A DNA stretch of 64,000 nucleotides from Neobacillus sp. PS2-9 (GCF_030915525.1 NZ_CP133269.1:3011001-3075000); one strand, 5' to 3'. Counted from the stretch's first letter, positions 26,295 through 34,055 are shown. Notes: generated by a model not told the origin, from the sequence alone. Translations and numbers: made by a program.

Positions 26295-27157
26295 ATGAGG
26301 GAGAGTTTGTTTCAGTCTCTAAATGACATTCAAATTAATGTTTTAATTGCTAGTATTATAGGTGATGGAGAATTAACGAAGCTTTATAAAGGAAGCAGAC
26401 GAAAAAATAGTAGTTACAGGGAGCACTACGGAGTAAAACAAAAAGAATACCGTGAATGGAAAATGGAGATTATGAATGGTCTTTTTTATATAACTCCAAA
26501 AAGTAATTCTTTACGTTCAGCCTCGAGTCCTCTTTTCACAAACCTATTAGAACTTTTTTATAATAATAATGAAAACAAAAAAATACCTTCTTCAATATTA
26601 CCCTTTTGTAATCTTCCACATTTTCTAGCTGTACTTTACATGGATGATGGGTCTTTGTCTATCAGTACAAATATTAACCATAATAATAAAAAATTTATAT
26701 TACACCCCATATCTATTTATATTTACAGAACTACCCCTTAGAGGAATTAGCACTTCTTAAAAACCACATCAAAAACTATTTTCAAATCAATTTAAGATTG
26801 GCAAGAAGAAAAGATGGACATGGTTTTATCTTACGAACCACGTCAGTAAATGAAACAATAGCTTATTTAAGTATCATTAAAGACATTTCGGAAACTTGCC
26901 CAAGAATGCTTTATAAAACCAGTTTGAGTTACCGATTACAACAAGAAACACAGAAATGGAAACTCAAATTCCCTGATTACAAACTTATTGTATCTAGTTC
27001 CGATAGAAATAAAAATTATACAGCAGAAGAAAACAAGTTGCTAATCTCTTTAAAGAATAGTGGACACAAGGATAAGGAAATAGCCATTATACTTGGTCGA
27101 AGCTATTGGTCTGTGGTATATAAACTTAGTGAATTACGGAAGATAAATCTTTTATGA
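26295..27157 (+). pseudogene. LAGLIDADG homing endonuclease gene with one frameshift
   Basis: Plus-strand gene, opposite to the flagellar genes. The first part has two LAGLIDADG motifs, IASIIGDGEL and FLAVLYMDDG, with intact acidic residues. The frame breaks at a run of six A at 26688-26693: adding one A joins ..NHNNKK to IYITPHIYLYLQNYPLEE and then to the second open part ending at 27157, giving about 287 aa. The C-terminal 45 residues (YTAEENKLLISLKNSG ... GRSYWSVVYKLSEL) look like a Myb/SANT DNA-binding domain. The ATG at 26295 is the likely start; a longer frame to 26178 overlaps the flaG promoter. It could be a true loss, a programmed -1 slip on A6, or a sequencing error. It lies outside the group I intron, between flaG and hag. 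Confidence 0.8.
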
Positions 27158-27162
27158 AAAAT

Positions 27163-27193
27163 AAAAGAGGCTTTGAAATTCAAAGCCTCTTTT
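27163..27193. terminator. Bidirectional terminator between hag exon 2 and the endonuclease gene
   Basis: AAAAGAGGCTTTG / CAAAGCCTCTTTT, perfect 13-bp stem with A-run and T-run on both sides. It ends both the convergent endonuclease transcript and the hag transcript. Confidence 0.9.
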
Positions 27194-27200
27194 ACTATTA

Positions 27201-27245
27201 TTAACGAAGAAGTTGAAGAACTCCTTGTGGTTGTTGGTTCGCTTG
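27201..27245 (-). other. Second copy of the flagellin C-terminal codons (3' exon)
   Basis: Fifteen codons on the minus strand encode QANQQPQGVLQLLR and stop, the canonical flagellin C-terminus. They lie after the group I intron and directly before the hag terminator. Joining the flagellin frame at ..MLA (codon boundary) to this exon gives the usual flagellin ending; joining at ..QMP gives the same ending seven residues later. The last 27 bases are a diverged duplicate of the end of the main hag frame. Confidence 0.85.
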
Positions 27246-27600
27246 CTTTGCGACTGTATCTTTCGATTACAGAATAGACTATATCTTCATCCATAATTCT
27301 ATGGAGCCGGGCACTTCGAACAGTATTAGCTGCCCTACGAGATTCATAGTCATAGCTATTTAGCCTTAGACCGTATTCCCTAGTCGTTGAACCTTCTCCA
27401 GAGTTTCCTCACAGGAGCTTGGCTGCTGATTATCCATTGTTTCATCTTTATCATTTTCAAACCATTCCGTTTACCGTTTCCAGTTCCGTTGCGGTTGATA
27501 AAGCTTTAGGAAGTTCCAGCAATTCACCCAGTTATACTCTAGCTCGTTACCTAGCTAGACGCCCTTATAATCATTATCTCAGAAGTTGTAAAACTCCTTG
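27246..27600 (-). ncRNA. Group I intron (about 355 nt) at the 3' end of the flagellin gene
   Basis: Minus strand. P2 hairpin CTAGCT/AGCTAG (27539-27558); P/Q pairing TGCTG with CAGCA of AATCAGCAGCCAAGCTCC (27414-27431); P6 CTCC/GGAG; R element GTTCAACGACTAG (27380-27392); S element AAGATATAGTCT (27276-27287); P7 GACTA/TAGTC; P9 CTGTA/TACAG (27254-27272); P9.0 UU/AA before a terminal G at 27246. The internal guide GGGCGT (27559-27564) pairs with exon ATGCCT (27601-27606) with the required U.G at the splice site, placing the 5' splice site at 27601/27600. No reading frame inside. The first 27 intron bases encode QGVLQLLR-stop, so the unspliced RNA is also complete. Confidence 0.85.
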
Positions 27601-28758
27601 AGGCATCTGATTTGATTGAGCCAACATTGCTTGTGCTGCTTGAGAAAGAATTGAGTTCTTTGTTTGAGTCATCATTTCCTTCGCCATATCAACATCCCTT
27701 ACACGAGACTCAGCAGCTGTTAAGTTTTCAGAAGATGTACCTAAGTTATTGATAGTGTGTTCCAAACGGTTTTGAGCAGCACCTAGAGTAGAACGTTGTT
27801 TAGAAACTTGCTTTATCGCTGCATCAAGTGATGAAGTTAAAGTGTCAGCTTTCGCTTGAGTATCAATAAGAGAATTTGCAGCACCAGTTACTAAAGTACC
27901 GATTTCGCTTCCAGAAGTACCCAAGGTAGTGGAATCCATTTTCGCGAAGGAAACAGCTAGTTTTTCGTCACTAGATCCATTTGATCCTATTGCAAAACTT
28001 GCAGAAGAATTAGCACCAGTTGTTATTGTTAGACCTGCTAAATCAGTTGCAGTATCTGCAGCAGCTTTTGTTGTTACACCGGCAATTTCAATTGAAATTC
28101 CTAATTCACTAAAGTTAAGTGTTGATTTACCATCCGCACCAATAGTAGGCTCAGCGGTAATAGTTTGTGCTACTGAGTCTGATGTACGAGTTAAACTAAT
28201 TTTTCCTCCAGTAGCATTACCTAATGTATATGTTTCGCCACCAAGAGCACCAGAAACATCAATTTTAGAAATTGCAGCGGCGCCATTTGTTGCTAATGCT
28301 TTACCAACAACAGCTGTACCACCAGATACTGTCGGTGCTAAATCACCATTTAATAGCTTTTTACCGTTGAATGCAGTAGTTTTTGAAATACGGTCAACTT
28401 CAGCTTTTAATTGCAGTAATTCTTCACCGATCGCTTCGCGGTCATCAGTATTATTTGTGTCTGTTGATCCTTGAACTGATAGTTCACGCATACGTTGAAG
28501 GATGTCATGCGTTTCGTTTAAAGCACCCTCAGCAGTTTGAATCATAGAAATACCATCTTGAGCGTTACGAGAAGCTTGGTCTAAACCGCGGATTTGTCCA
28601 CGCATTTTTTCTGAGATCGCTAGACCTGCTGCATCATCACCAGCACGATTGATGCGAAGACCTGAAGATAATTTTTCCATAGATTTAGCTTGTGCATTTG
28701 ATGCACTGCTTAACTGACGATGTGTGTTAAGTGCAGCAATGTTGTGATTAATACGCAT
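27574..28758 (-). CDS. hag: Flagellin, genomic (unspliced) reading frame
   Basis: Filament subunit, 394 aa. N-terminal D0/D1 (MRINHNIAALNTHRQLSSAS ... SGLRINRAGDDAAGLAIS) and C-terminal D1/D0 (NRLEHTINNLGTSSENLTAA ... QMPQGVLQLLR) are conserved; residues about 140-300 form a variable Ala/Thr/Gly-rich D2/D3 domain, larger than in B. subtilis Hag (304 aa). AAGGAGG lies before the ATG. The last 27 bases of this frame lie within the predicted group I intron; splicing would replace the last 8 residues by 14 (QANQQPQGVLQLLR). It is unknown which form is made. Confidence 0.95.
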   Translation of the reverse strand: MRINHNIAALNTHRQLSSASNAQAKSMEKLSSGLRINRAGDDAAGLAISEKMRGQIRGLDQASRNAQDGISMIQTAEGALNETHDILQRMRELSVQGSTDTNNTDDREAIGEELLQLKAEVDRISKTTAFNGKKLLNGDLAPTVSGGTAVVGKALATNGAAAISKIDVSGALGGETYTLGNATGGKISLTRTSDSVAQTITAEPTIGADGKSTLNFSELGISIEIAGVTTKAAADTATDLAGLTITTGANSSASFAIGSNGSSDEKLAVSFAKMDSTTLGTSGSEIGTLVTGAANSLIDTQAKADTLTSSLDAAIKQVSKQRSTLGAAQNRLEHTINNLGTSSENLTAAESRVRDVDMAKEMMTQTKNSILSQAAQAMLAQSNQMPQGVLQLLR

Positions 28759-28843
28759 AATATTTTTCCTCCTTAGAATTAAATCAATATAATTTGTTAG
28801 GGATATACCCTTTAAAAATATCTATAATAAACCCTTGGGGCTA

Positions 28844-28870
28844 TTATCAAAAATAAAATTTAAAAACTTA
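28844..28870 (-). promoter_or_regulatory. Candidate sigma-D promoter of hag
   Basis: Minus-strand TAAG (28867-28870, over the csrA stop), 15-base spacer, TTTGATAA (28844-28851). Spacing is exactly that of the other sigma-D promoters but the CC of the -10 box is replaced by TT. The leader that follows has a small GGG-TATAT-CCC hairpin (28798-28812 region) and a single GGA in the ribosome binding site, a possible CsrA target. Confidence 0.5.
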
Positions 28871-29200
28871 AGTTATTAGTTCCTGATTATTTCCTTTATA
28901 CAATTCTTCTCGAAATATACTAATTTCTTTAGGTGCATCAATAGCAAATCTTAGTAAACCAGATTCAGTTTGAAGAATTGAAATTTTTACATTTTCACCA
29001 ATTTTAGTTGAGGACTCAATTATTCTAGTCCCTTTTTTCAGAAACTTACTACTACTTTCAGTATCCTTCAACTTAGAAATTGACAAATTCTCTGGTGCAT
29101 CAATGACTAAACGAAGTTTTGAATCAACTTGTAAGACAGTAACCTTGATAACATCATCAATGATCACTGATTGCCCGATTTCTCTGCCTACAATGAGCAC
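28868..29200 (-). CDS. csrA: Tandem two-domain CsrA-like translational regulator
   Basis: 110 aa from GTG 29200, preceded by GGAGG at 8 bases. Normal CsrA is 60-75 aa and a homodimer; here two CsrA units are fused. Unit 1 (about 1-47) begins MLIVGREIGQSVII, keeping R6 of strand 1, but its strand 5 is decayed (LSISKLKD instead of VSVHREEIY). Unit 2 (about 57-105) has a decayed strand 1 (FLKKGTRIIESS) but an intact strand 5 (APKEISIFREELY). In CsrA each RNA site is made of strand 1 of one subunit and strand 5 of the other, so this fusion appears to keep one site and lose the other. It lies between fliD and hag, whose mRNA is the known CsrA target in Bacillus. No fliW is nearby. Confidence 0.88.
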   Translation of the reverse strand: MLIVGREIGQSVIIDDVIKVTVLQVDSKLRLVIDAPENLSISKLKDTESSSKFLKKGTRIIESSTKIGENVKISILQTESGLLRFAIDAPKEISIFREELYKGNNQELIT

Positions 29201-29241
29201 GTTACCATCCTCCAATGATTCATTAATTTGTACAATTCTTA

Positions 29242-29268
29242 TTATCGGATGACTTTTTGAATTGTTTA
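29242..29268 (-). promoter_or_regulatory. Sigma-D promoter P1 of csrA
   Basis: Minus-strand TAAA (29265-29268), 15-base spacer, TCCGATAA (29242-29249), about 42 bases before the GTG start. Confidence 0.9.
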
Positions 29269-29373
29269 GTAGTTTTTGAAAGTTTTTTTGATTTTAACAA
29301 GATCTTCTTTATTTTTTTGATTAATTCATTTATTTTGTGTAATTTTTATCAGAGTCTAATCTTGTTACTTTTA

Positions 29374-29400
29374 TTATCGGTCCTACTTAAATATTGTTTA
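29374..29400 (-). promoter_or_regulatory. Sigma-D promoter P2 of csrA
   Basis: Minus-strand TAAA (29397-29400), 15-base spacer, ACCGATAA (29374-29381). With P1 it gives csrA two tandem sigma-D promoters 132 bases apart; the intervening leader has no reading frame. Confidence 0.88.
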
Positions 29401-29452
29401 GTAATATTTATAAAAAATTATTAAAAATTTCTTATTTTAAATCAAAAATAAA

Positions 29453-29498
29453 AGAACTGCTTTATCCGAAATCAATTAACTTTAGATAAAGCAGTTCT
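29453..29498 (-). terminator. Terminator after fliD
   Basis: Perfect 14-bp stem AGAACTGCTTTATC / GATAAAGCAGTTCT with an 18-base loop, followed on the minus strand by TTTATTTTTG. Confidence 0.9.
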
Positions 29499-29513
29499 AT
29501 TAAATTAGGTATA

Positions 29514-31004
29514 TTACCCTCCTAGTTGTTGTGACAGCCAAGATCCTTGTGAATTAAGCTGCTGTATTGCCTTTTCCATAGCTCCAAATTGCTTCCACAA
29601 TCGTTGTTCATAAGAGTTAACCTTATCTTGTTCTCTATCAATATTTTCATCTAAAGATTTCAATTGTTTTGCAATGGAACTTTTAGTGTCAACTAGTGAA
29701 TTTGGCGAGCCAGCTAATGAACCAAGTTCAGAAATTGTAGAATTTATTCTGTCATATATTCTCCAACCAAATCCACTATTACCATGCATATTAGTATCTG
29801 TTGCTGTTGTTGAAGAACTTGTTGCCCCTGTACCCTTTGTTGAGAAGAGTCTTTTTACATCTTCTAAATTTGTCTGAAGAACTCCCTTTAGTTTCTCTTC
29901 ATTCAAAACTAATTTTCCGTTTTCCCGATAGTTCGTAGAAAAATCTATTCCAATGTCTTTTAACGATTTAAAGGCTGTTGACAATGCAGGATTTTGAACA
30001 GACGTTATAAGACTATTTCGCATTTCTGTCAAAAATGATCTAATCGTTGAATCACTAGTTAGCAAACCACTCTTCGCTTTTTCATCCCATAACTTAATAT
30101 CATTATCTTTCATATCTTTTTTCTGATCATCCAGCAATGGTGGGTAATCGCGATAGCGTTTTTCTGTTAATCTACCATTTAAGTCAGCAATAAGTTCATT
30201 ATATTTATCAACAAATGTCTTTACCGTATCAAATATTCCTTTCGTATCACTGCTTACTCGAACTGAAATAGTACTATTTACAGGGATATTTTCTTTTAAA
30301 TTAAACGAAACGCCCTGGTATGTAAACTTATTTGAAGAAACCGCTATTTGTGTGCCATTTATAGTAACTGTGCCTGACTTTGCTTCTGATCCAGTGATAT
30401 TTGTTGTATTGGATATCTTTAAGGGGTTATTTGTATCTGTAATTGTAATATCAATTTTTTGTGCCGATCCAGTTGTCAAAGTAGTAAAAACTAAAGATCC
30501 ACCCACATTTTCAGCTTTAACATTTGTTTGACTACTTTGTTCATTAATTTTTGCTACAGCTTGATCAAATGTAAGATTGGGATCAAGTGCAATATCAATA
30601 TTGTTTAATTTAAATGAAAATCCCGTAGCCCCAACACTTGAAGATGCACTCGCAAAACTAACAGTAGCTGGTTTAGCTGCCTCAGCAGGTGTTGCTTCAG
30701 AAATTACAAAATCTGTTAATGTACTAGTACCAGCAGAAGATACTTCTATTCTAGGATCACTTGAAGTTACAGTCTGTTTATTAAAAGTCGACTGCAAACG
30801 TAATCCTTCCATCGCTTTACGGAATTCGTCCACTTTTTTATTCACATCACGGTAGGCATCCTGTTTCCAGGTGGCCGTTATTTTATTTTGCTGCATTTTA
30901 AATAATCGGCTACTCTGTACTTTAACCAGATTTGCTACAATTTCATCCGTATTCATTCCAGATGCCAGACCGCTGACTCTCAATGTATTACTGCTATTAA
31001 TCAT
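29514..31004 (-). CDS. fliD: Filament cap protein FliD (HAP2)
   Basis: Caps the growing filament and folds flagellin at the tip. 496 aa with FliD N domain (SGLASGMNTDEIVANLVKVQ), a beta-rich variable middle and the C domain (FDTVKTFVDKYNELIADLNG; coiled-coil end ENIDREQDKVNSYEQRLWKQ). Expressed from its own sigma-D promoter and terminator, so monocistronic; fliS and fliT are 10 kb away. Confidence 0.96.
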   Translation of the reverse strand: MINSSNTLRVSGLASGMNTDEIVANLVKVQSSRLFKMQQNKITATWKQDAYRDVNKKVDEFRKAMEGLRLQSTFNKQTVTSSDPRIEVSSAGTSTLTDFVISEATPAEAAKPATVSFASASSSVGATGFSFKLNNIDIALDPNLTFDQAVAKINEQSSQTNVKAENVGGSLVFTTLTTGSAQKIDITITDTNNPLKISNTTNITGSEAKSGTVTINGTQIAVSSNKFTYQGVSFNLKENIPVNSTISVRVSSDTKGIFDTVKTFVDKYNELIADLNGRLTEKRYRDYPPLLDDQKKDMKDNDIKLWDEKAKSGLLTSDSTIRSFLTEMRNSLITSVQNPALSTAFKSLKDIGIDFSTNYRENGKLVLNEEKLKGVLQTNLEDVKRLFSTKGTGATSSSTTATDTNMHGNSGFGWRIYDRINSTISELGSLAGSPNSLVDTKSSIAKQLKSLDENIDREQDKVNSYEQRLWKQFGAMEKAIQQLNSQGSWLSQQLGG

Positions 31005-31069
31005 TTCGTTTCACTCCTTCACCTTTCATCTCTATGTAGTTTAAGTATAGAAAAATTAATTTGTTTTTA

Positions 31070-31096
31070 TTATCGGACAAAATTCATTATTGTTAA
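31070..31096 (-). promoter_or_regulatory. Sigma-D promoter of fliD
   Basis: Minus-strand TTAA (31093-31096), 15-base spacer, TCCGATAA (31070-31077). Confidence 0.88.
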
Positions 31097-31134
31097 GTGA
31101 TTTTCCTATATTTATAGAAAATGAACCCCCAACT

Positions 31135-31165
31135 ACAAAAAAAGAGACGCAAAAAAACACGTCTC
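31135..31165 (-). terminator. Terminator after flhP
   Basis: GAGACG / CGTCTC stem with a 10-base T-rich loop, then seven T on the minus strand. Just after the stop at 31177. Confidence 0.8.
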
Positions 31166-31176
31166 ATCTCTATTCA

Positions 31177-32034
31177 CTACTTTAAAATCCCATTCGCAAT
31201 TCCAATCATTTGATCCGCATAGGAAACCGCTCGTGCATTCATTTGAAACCCTCTTTGCGTGGTCATAAGATCCGTCATTTCTTTCGTTAACTCTACATTG
31301 GACCCTTCTAGAAAACCTGATGCAATTTGCACATCTGCAGGCTGCATCATCTTCACGTAATCAGATGCATTTGCCCCAGTAGGCAACACAGTAGAATCGA
31401 TAGAAAATTCATTTCCACCCATATTTTTTAACACATGGGGATTTTGAATATCGACAATGCCGACTTGTTGGGCAGAAATAAACGGTGTACCGCTGCCATC
31501 CTTGCTTCTTAAATTCATTTGACCATTCCCATCAATACTAACTTCATATTGGCCATCCAACTCAATCGGCTTCCCATTTTGATCGAGTAAGTAACCACCG
31601 TTCGCATTCACTAAATGATAGCTTCCTTGTTTAGTAGGATTTGGGCTCAAATGAAAATTCCCATCACGTGAATAACGAACCTCGTCAGCTCCTCCGACAG
31701 TCGAAGAAGGATACCCTACTTGGAAAAAACCCTTTCCTTGAATCATCAAATCAAAAGGATTTCCCGTTGAAATAGCTTGCCCTTGCTCCATGACTAGCTG
31801 AGTAAGACCTGTTCGGGTTCCATAGCCAACGCGCAATCCATCCGGCGTCAGGCGCCCAACTTCTTGATCCGTTCGACCTTGATTATTCAGTTGAGAAGCC
31901 AAAATCTCAGAGAAACTTTGATCTTTTCGTTTAAATCCTGGTGTGTTCACATTAGCAATATTGTTTGCAGAAGTATCAATCTTCTGTTGGTACGCTTGTA
32001 AAGCCCCAGAAGAAATATATAATGACGTATTCAA
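31177..32034 (-). CDS. flhP: Flagellar rod/hook-basal-body protein FlhP (FlgG family)
   Basis: Distal rod component in Bacillus. 285 aa with N-terminal rod signature GALQAYQQKIDTSANNIANV and C-terminal helix NVELTKEMTDLMTTQRGFQM. Paralogous to the gene just upstream (flhO), as in B. subtilis, but with the flagellar island rather than mbl as neighbour. Confidence 0.93.
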   Translation of the reverse strand: MNTSLYISSGALQAYQQKIDTSANNIANVNTPGFKRKDQSFSEILASQLNNQGRTDQEVGRLTPDGLRVGYGTRTGLTQLVMEQGQAISTGNPFDLMIQGKGFFQVGYPSSTVGGADEVRYSRDGNFHLSPNPTKQGSYHLVNANGGYLLDQNGKPIELDGQYEVSIDGNGQMNLRSKDGSGTPFISAQQVGIVDIQNPHVLKNMGGNEFSIDSTVLPTGANASDYVKMMQPADVQIASGFLEGSNVELTKEMTDLMTTQRGFQMNARAVSYADQMIGIANGILK

Positions 32035-32058
32035 GTGACTTTTCCCCTATTCTGGATA

Positions 32059-32943
32059 TTATCCGTTAATCTTTCCTACCGAATAAAGCTGTTCAAGTGA
32101 TTGATTATACACACTGACAACTTTTTGATTTGCCTCATAGGCCCTCACTGTCATCATCATATCGGCCATTGTTTGACCGGGATCTACATTTGATTGTTCA
32201 ACATATCCCTGGTGAAGGGTTACGCCGGGATTCGTCCCACCTGCATCTTGGATAAATGGAAGTGGATTTTCAGATTTATAAACATTCCCGCCTTGGCGAG
32301 TAAGATCATAAGGATTTTGTACAACAACCATCCCGATTTTGCCCACCTGTCTCGCATTTGCAGCATCATTAGGATTAGCAATAAGCTGTCCATCTGCATC
32401 TATGTACAAATCATCTTTACTGACACCGCTAGTGACTTGAATAGGCTTATGATCCGCACCCAGTATCTTATATCCATCAGATGTAACCAGATTCCCATTC
32501 GAATCTAAGTCCCATTTTCCATTCCGGGTATATCCAACCGATCCATCTGGAAGCTCGACAGCGAAAAAGGCTGTGGGCTTCACTGTTCGGCCATTAACAA
32601 CTTGCAAAGGAATGTTCTGATCATCTATAGCAATATCTAATGGTTGATCTGTTTGAACAAGTGCCCCTTGAAGGAAGCTCGGGATCCGTTCCTGTGCATA
32701 AACACCGTTTGCTAGCTCTCCGACCGGTACCCCCTGACCTGGAATCGTTAATCCATTAGCGCCAGGAATCGTTTCATTATAGTCTCTAATACGTTCCACT
32801 AATAGTTTAGGAAATGCACGCATAACCGTATCATCCTTTTTAAACCCAGGTGTTTGTGCATTGGCGAGATTATTAGATAGTGTTTCTTGTCTACGTTCTA
32901 AGGAGAACATCCCTGACGCTGCAGAATACAAACCTCTTAGCAT
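32059..32943 (-). CDS. flhO: Flagellar rod/hook-basal-body protein FlhO (FlgF/FlgG family)
   Basis: 294 aa from ATG 32943 (MLRGLYSAASGMFS), preceded by AGAGAGG; an upstream in-frame start at 33033 would overlap the previous gene and is rejected. Contains the rod N-terminal motif RRQETLSNNLANAQTPGFKK and C-terminal VDPGQTMADMMMTVRAYEAN. First of the flhO-flhP pair. Confidence 0.93.
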   Translation of the reverse strand: MLRGLYSAASGMFSLERRQETLSNNLANAQTPGFKKDDTVMRAFPKLLVERIRDYNETIPGANGLTIPGQGVPVGELANGVYAQERIPSFLQGALVQTDQPLDIAIDDQNIPLQVVNGRTVKPTAFFAVELPDGSVGYTRNGKWDLDSNGNLVTSDGYKILGADHKPIQVTSGVSKDDLYIDADGQLIANPNDAANARQVGKIGMVVVQNPYDLTRQGGNVYKSENPLPFIQDAGGTNPGVTLHQGYVEQSNVDPGQTMADMMMTVRAYEANQKVVSVYNQSLEQLYSVGKING

Positions 32944-32959
32944 AAAAATACCTCTCTTC

Positions 32960-33394
32960 TTAAGTACGTGCCTGTTCAGCCAATTGGAGAATAAAAGCGA
33001 CTTCACCATTGCCTTTACCCAGTTGCTTTGCAATCTCTTCCACTGAGAGACCTTTAGCTTTCAAATCAAAAACTTCCTTATATCGATCATTCAAAAATAA
33101 TTGATGACCATTGTTTGCTTTTGAATTAGAGTCAGATTCAATTTTCACCGCATTCAATGCTTGAACCATTTCTACCTTCCATTGTTCATTCTCTCTTTGA
33201 GTCATCATATGGTGGTGCTCAATAGTTATTTTTATATCAGTTAATTGACGCATCAATTTTTCTTGATTGGATACCATCTTTAAGGATAGTTCCTGCTGAT
33301 AGTCCCATTTTTTTCGGAAAGAACTCTTGATGACTAAATACAGCACAGCGATAAAATTGACTATTAAAGTTGCTACATTTAGATATTCTTGCAC
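32960..33394 (-). CDS. Small membrane-anchored protein with HTH-like tail, unknown function
   Basis: 144 aa. One N-terminal membrane helix (about residues 6-23), a helical middle, and a C-terminal 35-residue helix-turn-helix-like segment (DLKAKGLSVEEIAKQLGKGN). Similar small proteins (DUF6115 type) are encoded with flagellar genes in Bacillaceae, from memory; function unknown. Lies 16 bases before flhO and 22 after the YaaR-like gene, so probably one operon. Confidence 0.75.
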   Translation of the reverse strand: MQEYLNVATLIVNFIAVLYLVIKSSFRKKWDYQQELSLKMVSNQEKLMRQLTDIKITIEHHHMMTQRENEQWKVEMVQALNAVKIESDSNSKANNGHQLFLNDRYKEVFDLKAKGLSVEEIAKQLGKGNGEVAFILQLAEQART

Positions 33395-33416
33395 GTGTTC
33401 TTCCCCTTTCTATTGA

Positions 33417-33860
33417 TCAAGTATATAAATTAATTAATAATCCCTTAATCTCACCAATGCGATCCAGAATAGATAACCCTTCATCCTGCTCTTTTAAAAC
33501 ATGGTCAGTTAATTCCATTAATTTACGGTCGAGAACTTGGACGGTTTTTAATGTTTTATTTCCTCCATATGGGTCCCAGCTATCTGTTTGATAGAGACCA
33601 ACACCATTCTTTGTTACTTCACCCATAAACCGCTTGACCACTTCTTTATATTTCCTGAGTTCAGCAAAGGTCGGTTTCTCACTTAATCTCTGACCCTGTT
33701 GGTCGATTTCTTGCAATATTTGCTGAAGATGTTCTTTAGTCAGTTCTTTCGAAAAGGTATTCATGATTTTTTGAAAGGATGCTGTGTTTGTCGATGAACG
33801 GTCGCTCGGAGAGAGGCGGGAATCACCTATATTTATTCTTACCGGATCCTGTATTTTCAA
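33417..33860 (-). CDS. YaaR family protein (DUF327)
   Basis: 147 aa, helical, with the DUF327 features ELTKEHLQQILQEIDQQGQR and FAELRKYKEVVKRFMGEV. Members occur in flagellated Firmicutes and spirochaetes near flagellar or cell-wall genes; no proven function. First gene of the set yaaR-like, DUF6115-like, flhO, flhP. Confidence 0.85.
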   Translation of the reverse strand: MKIQDPVRINIGDSRLSPSDRSSTNTASFQKIMNTFSKELTKEHLQQILQEIDQQGQRLSEKPTFAELRKYKEVVKRFMGEVTKNGVGLYQTDSWDPYGGNKTLKTVQVLDRKLMELTDHVLKEQDEGLSILDRIGEIKGLLINLYT

Positions 33861-34012
33861 GTGAATTCACCCCATCTTACTTCTTCAAAATCATCTTTTG
33901 CAAAAGTATCAAAATAAATCAAAATTATGTTGTAATTATACCTCAAGTGAACATAAATTTCATTAAAAGTTAGAGAAAAGTATGCTGATAGGATGATAGT
34001 TTTTTATAAAAA
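33861..34012 (-). promoter_or_regulatory. Promoter region of the yaaR-like/flhO/flhP operon
   Basis: AT-rich gap. A TATAAT box (around 33938-33943 on the minus strand) with an ATGAAA 17 bases upstream is the best sigma-A candidate. No sigma-D pair with the right spacing is seen. Confidence 0.45.
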
Positions 34013-34042
34013 AACACCTTCGCTTATATTGCGAAGGCGTTT
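34013..34042 (-). terminator. Terminator after the first receptor gene
   Basis: AACGCCTTCGC / GCGAAGGTGTT stem followed by a T7 run on the minus strand; 14 bases after the stop at 34056. Ends the cheA-cheW-cheW-mcp operon. Confidence 0.88.
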
Positions 34043-34055
34043 CGTCAACTATTAA

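Noticed and set aside
27103..27294. 63-aa minus-strand frame through hag exon 2
   Set aside because: It is in the wrong frame for the flagellin C-terminus and runs through the intron P9 and terminator.
27419..27601. 60-aa plus-strand frame antisense to the intron
   Set aside because: It lies entirely within the group I intron core on the other strand; no ribosome binding site.
27201..27606. Considered a second, truncated flagellin gene instead of an exon
   Set aside because: Only 15 codons of flagellin are present and the sequence between the copies has an ordered group I intron core.
27929..28474. 181-aa plus-strand frame antisense to the flagellin variable domain
   Set aside because: Shadow of the Ala/Thr-rich flagellin centre; no start context.
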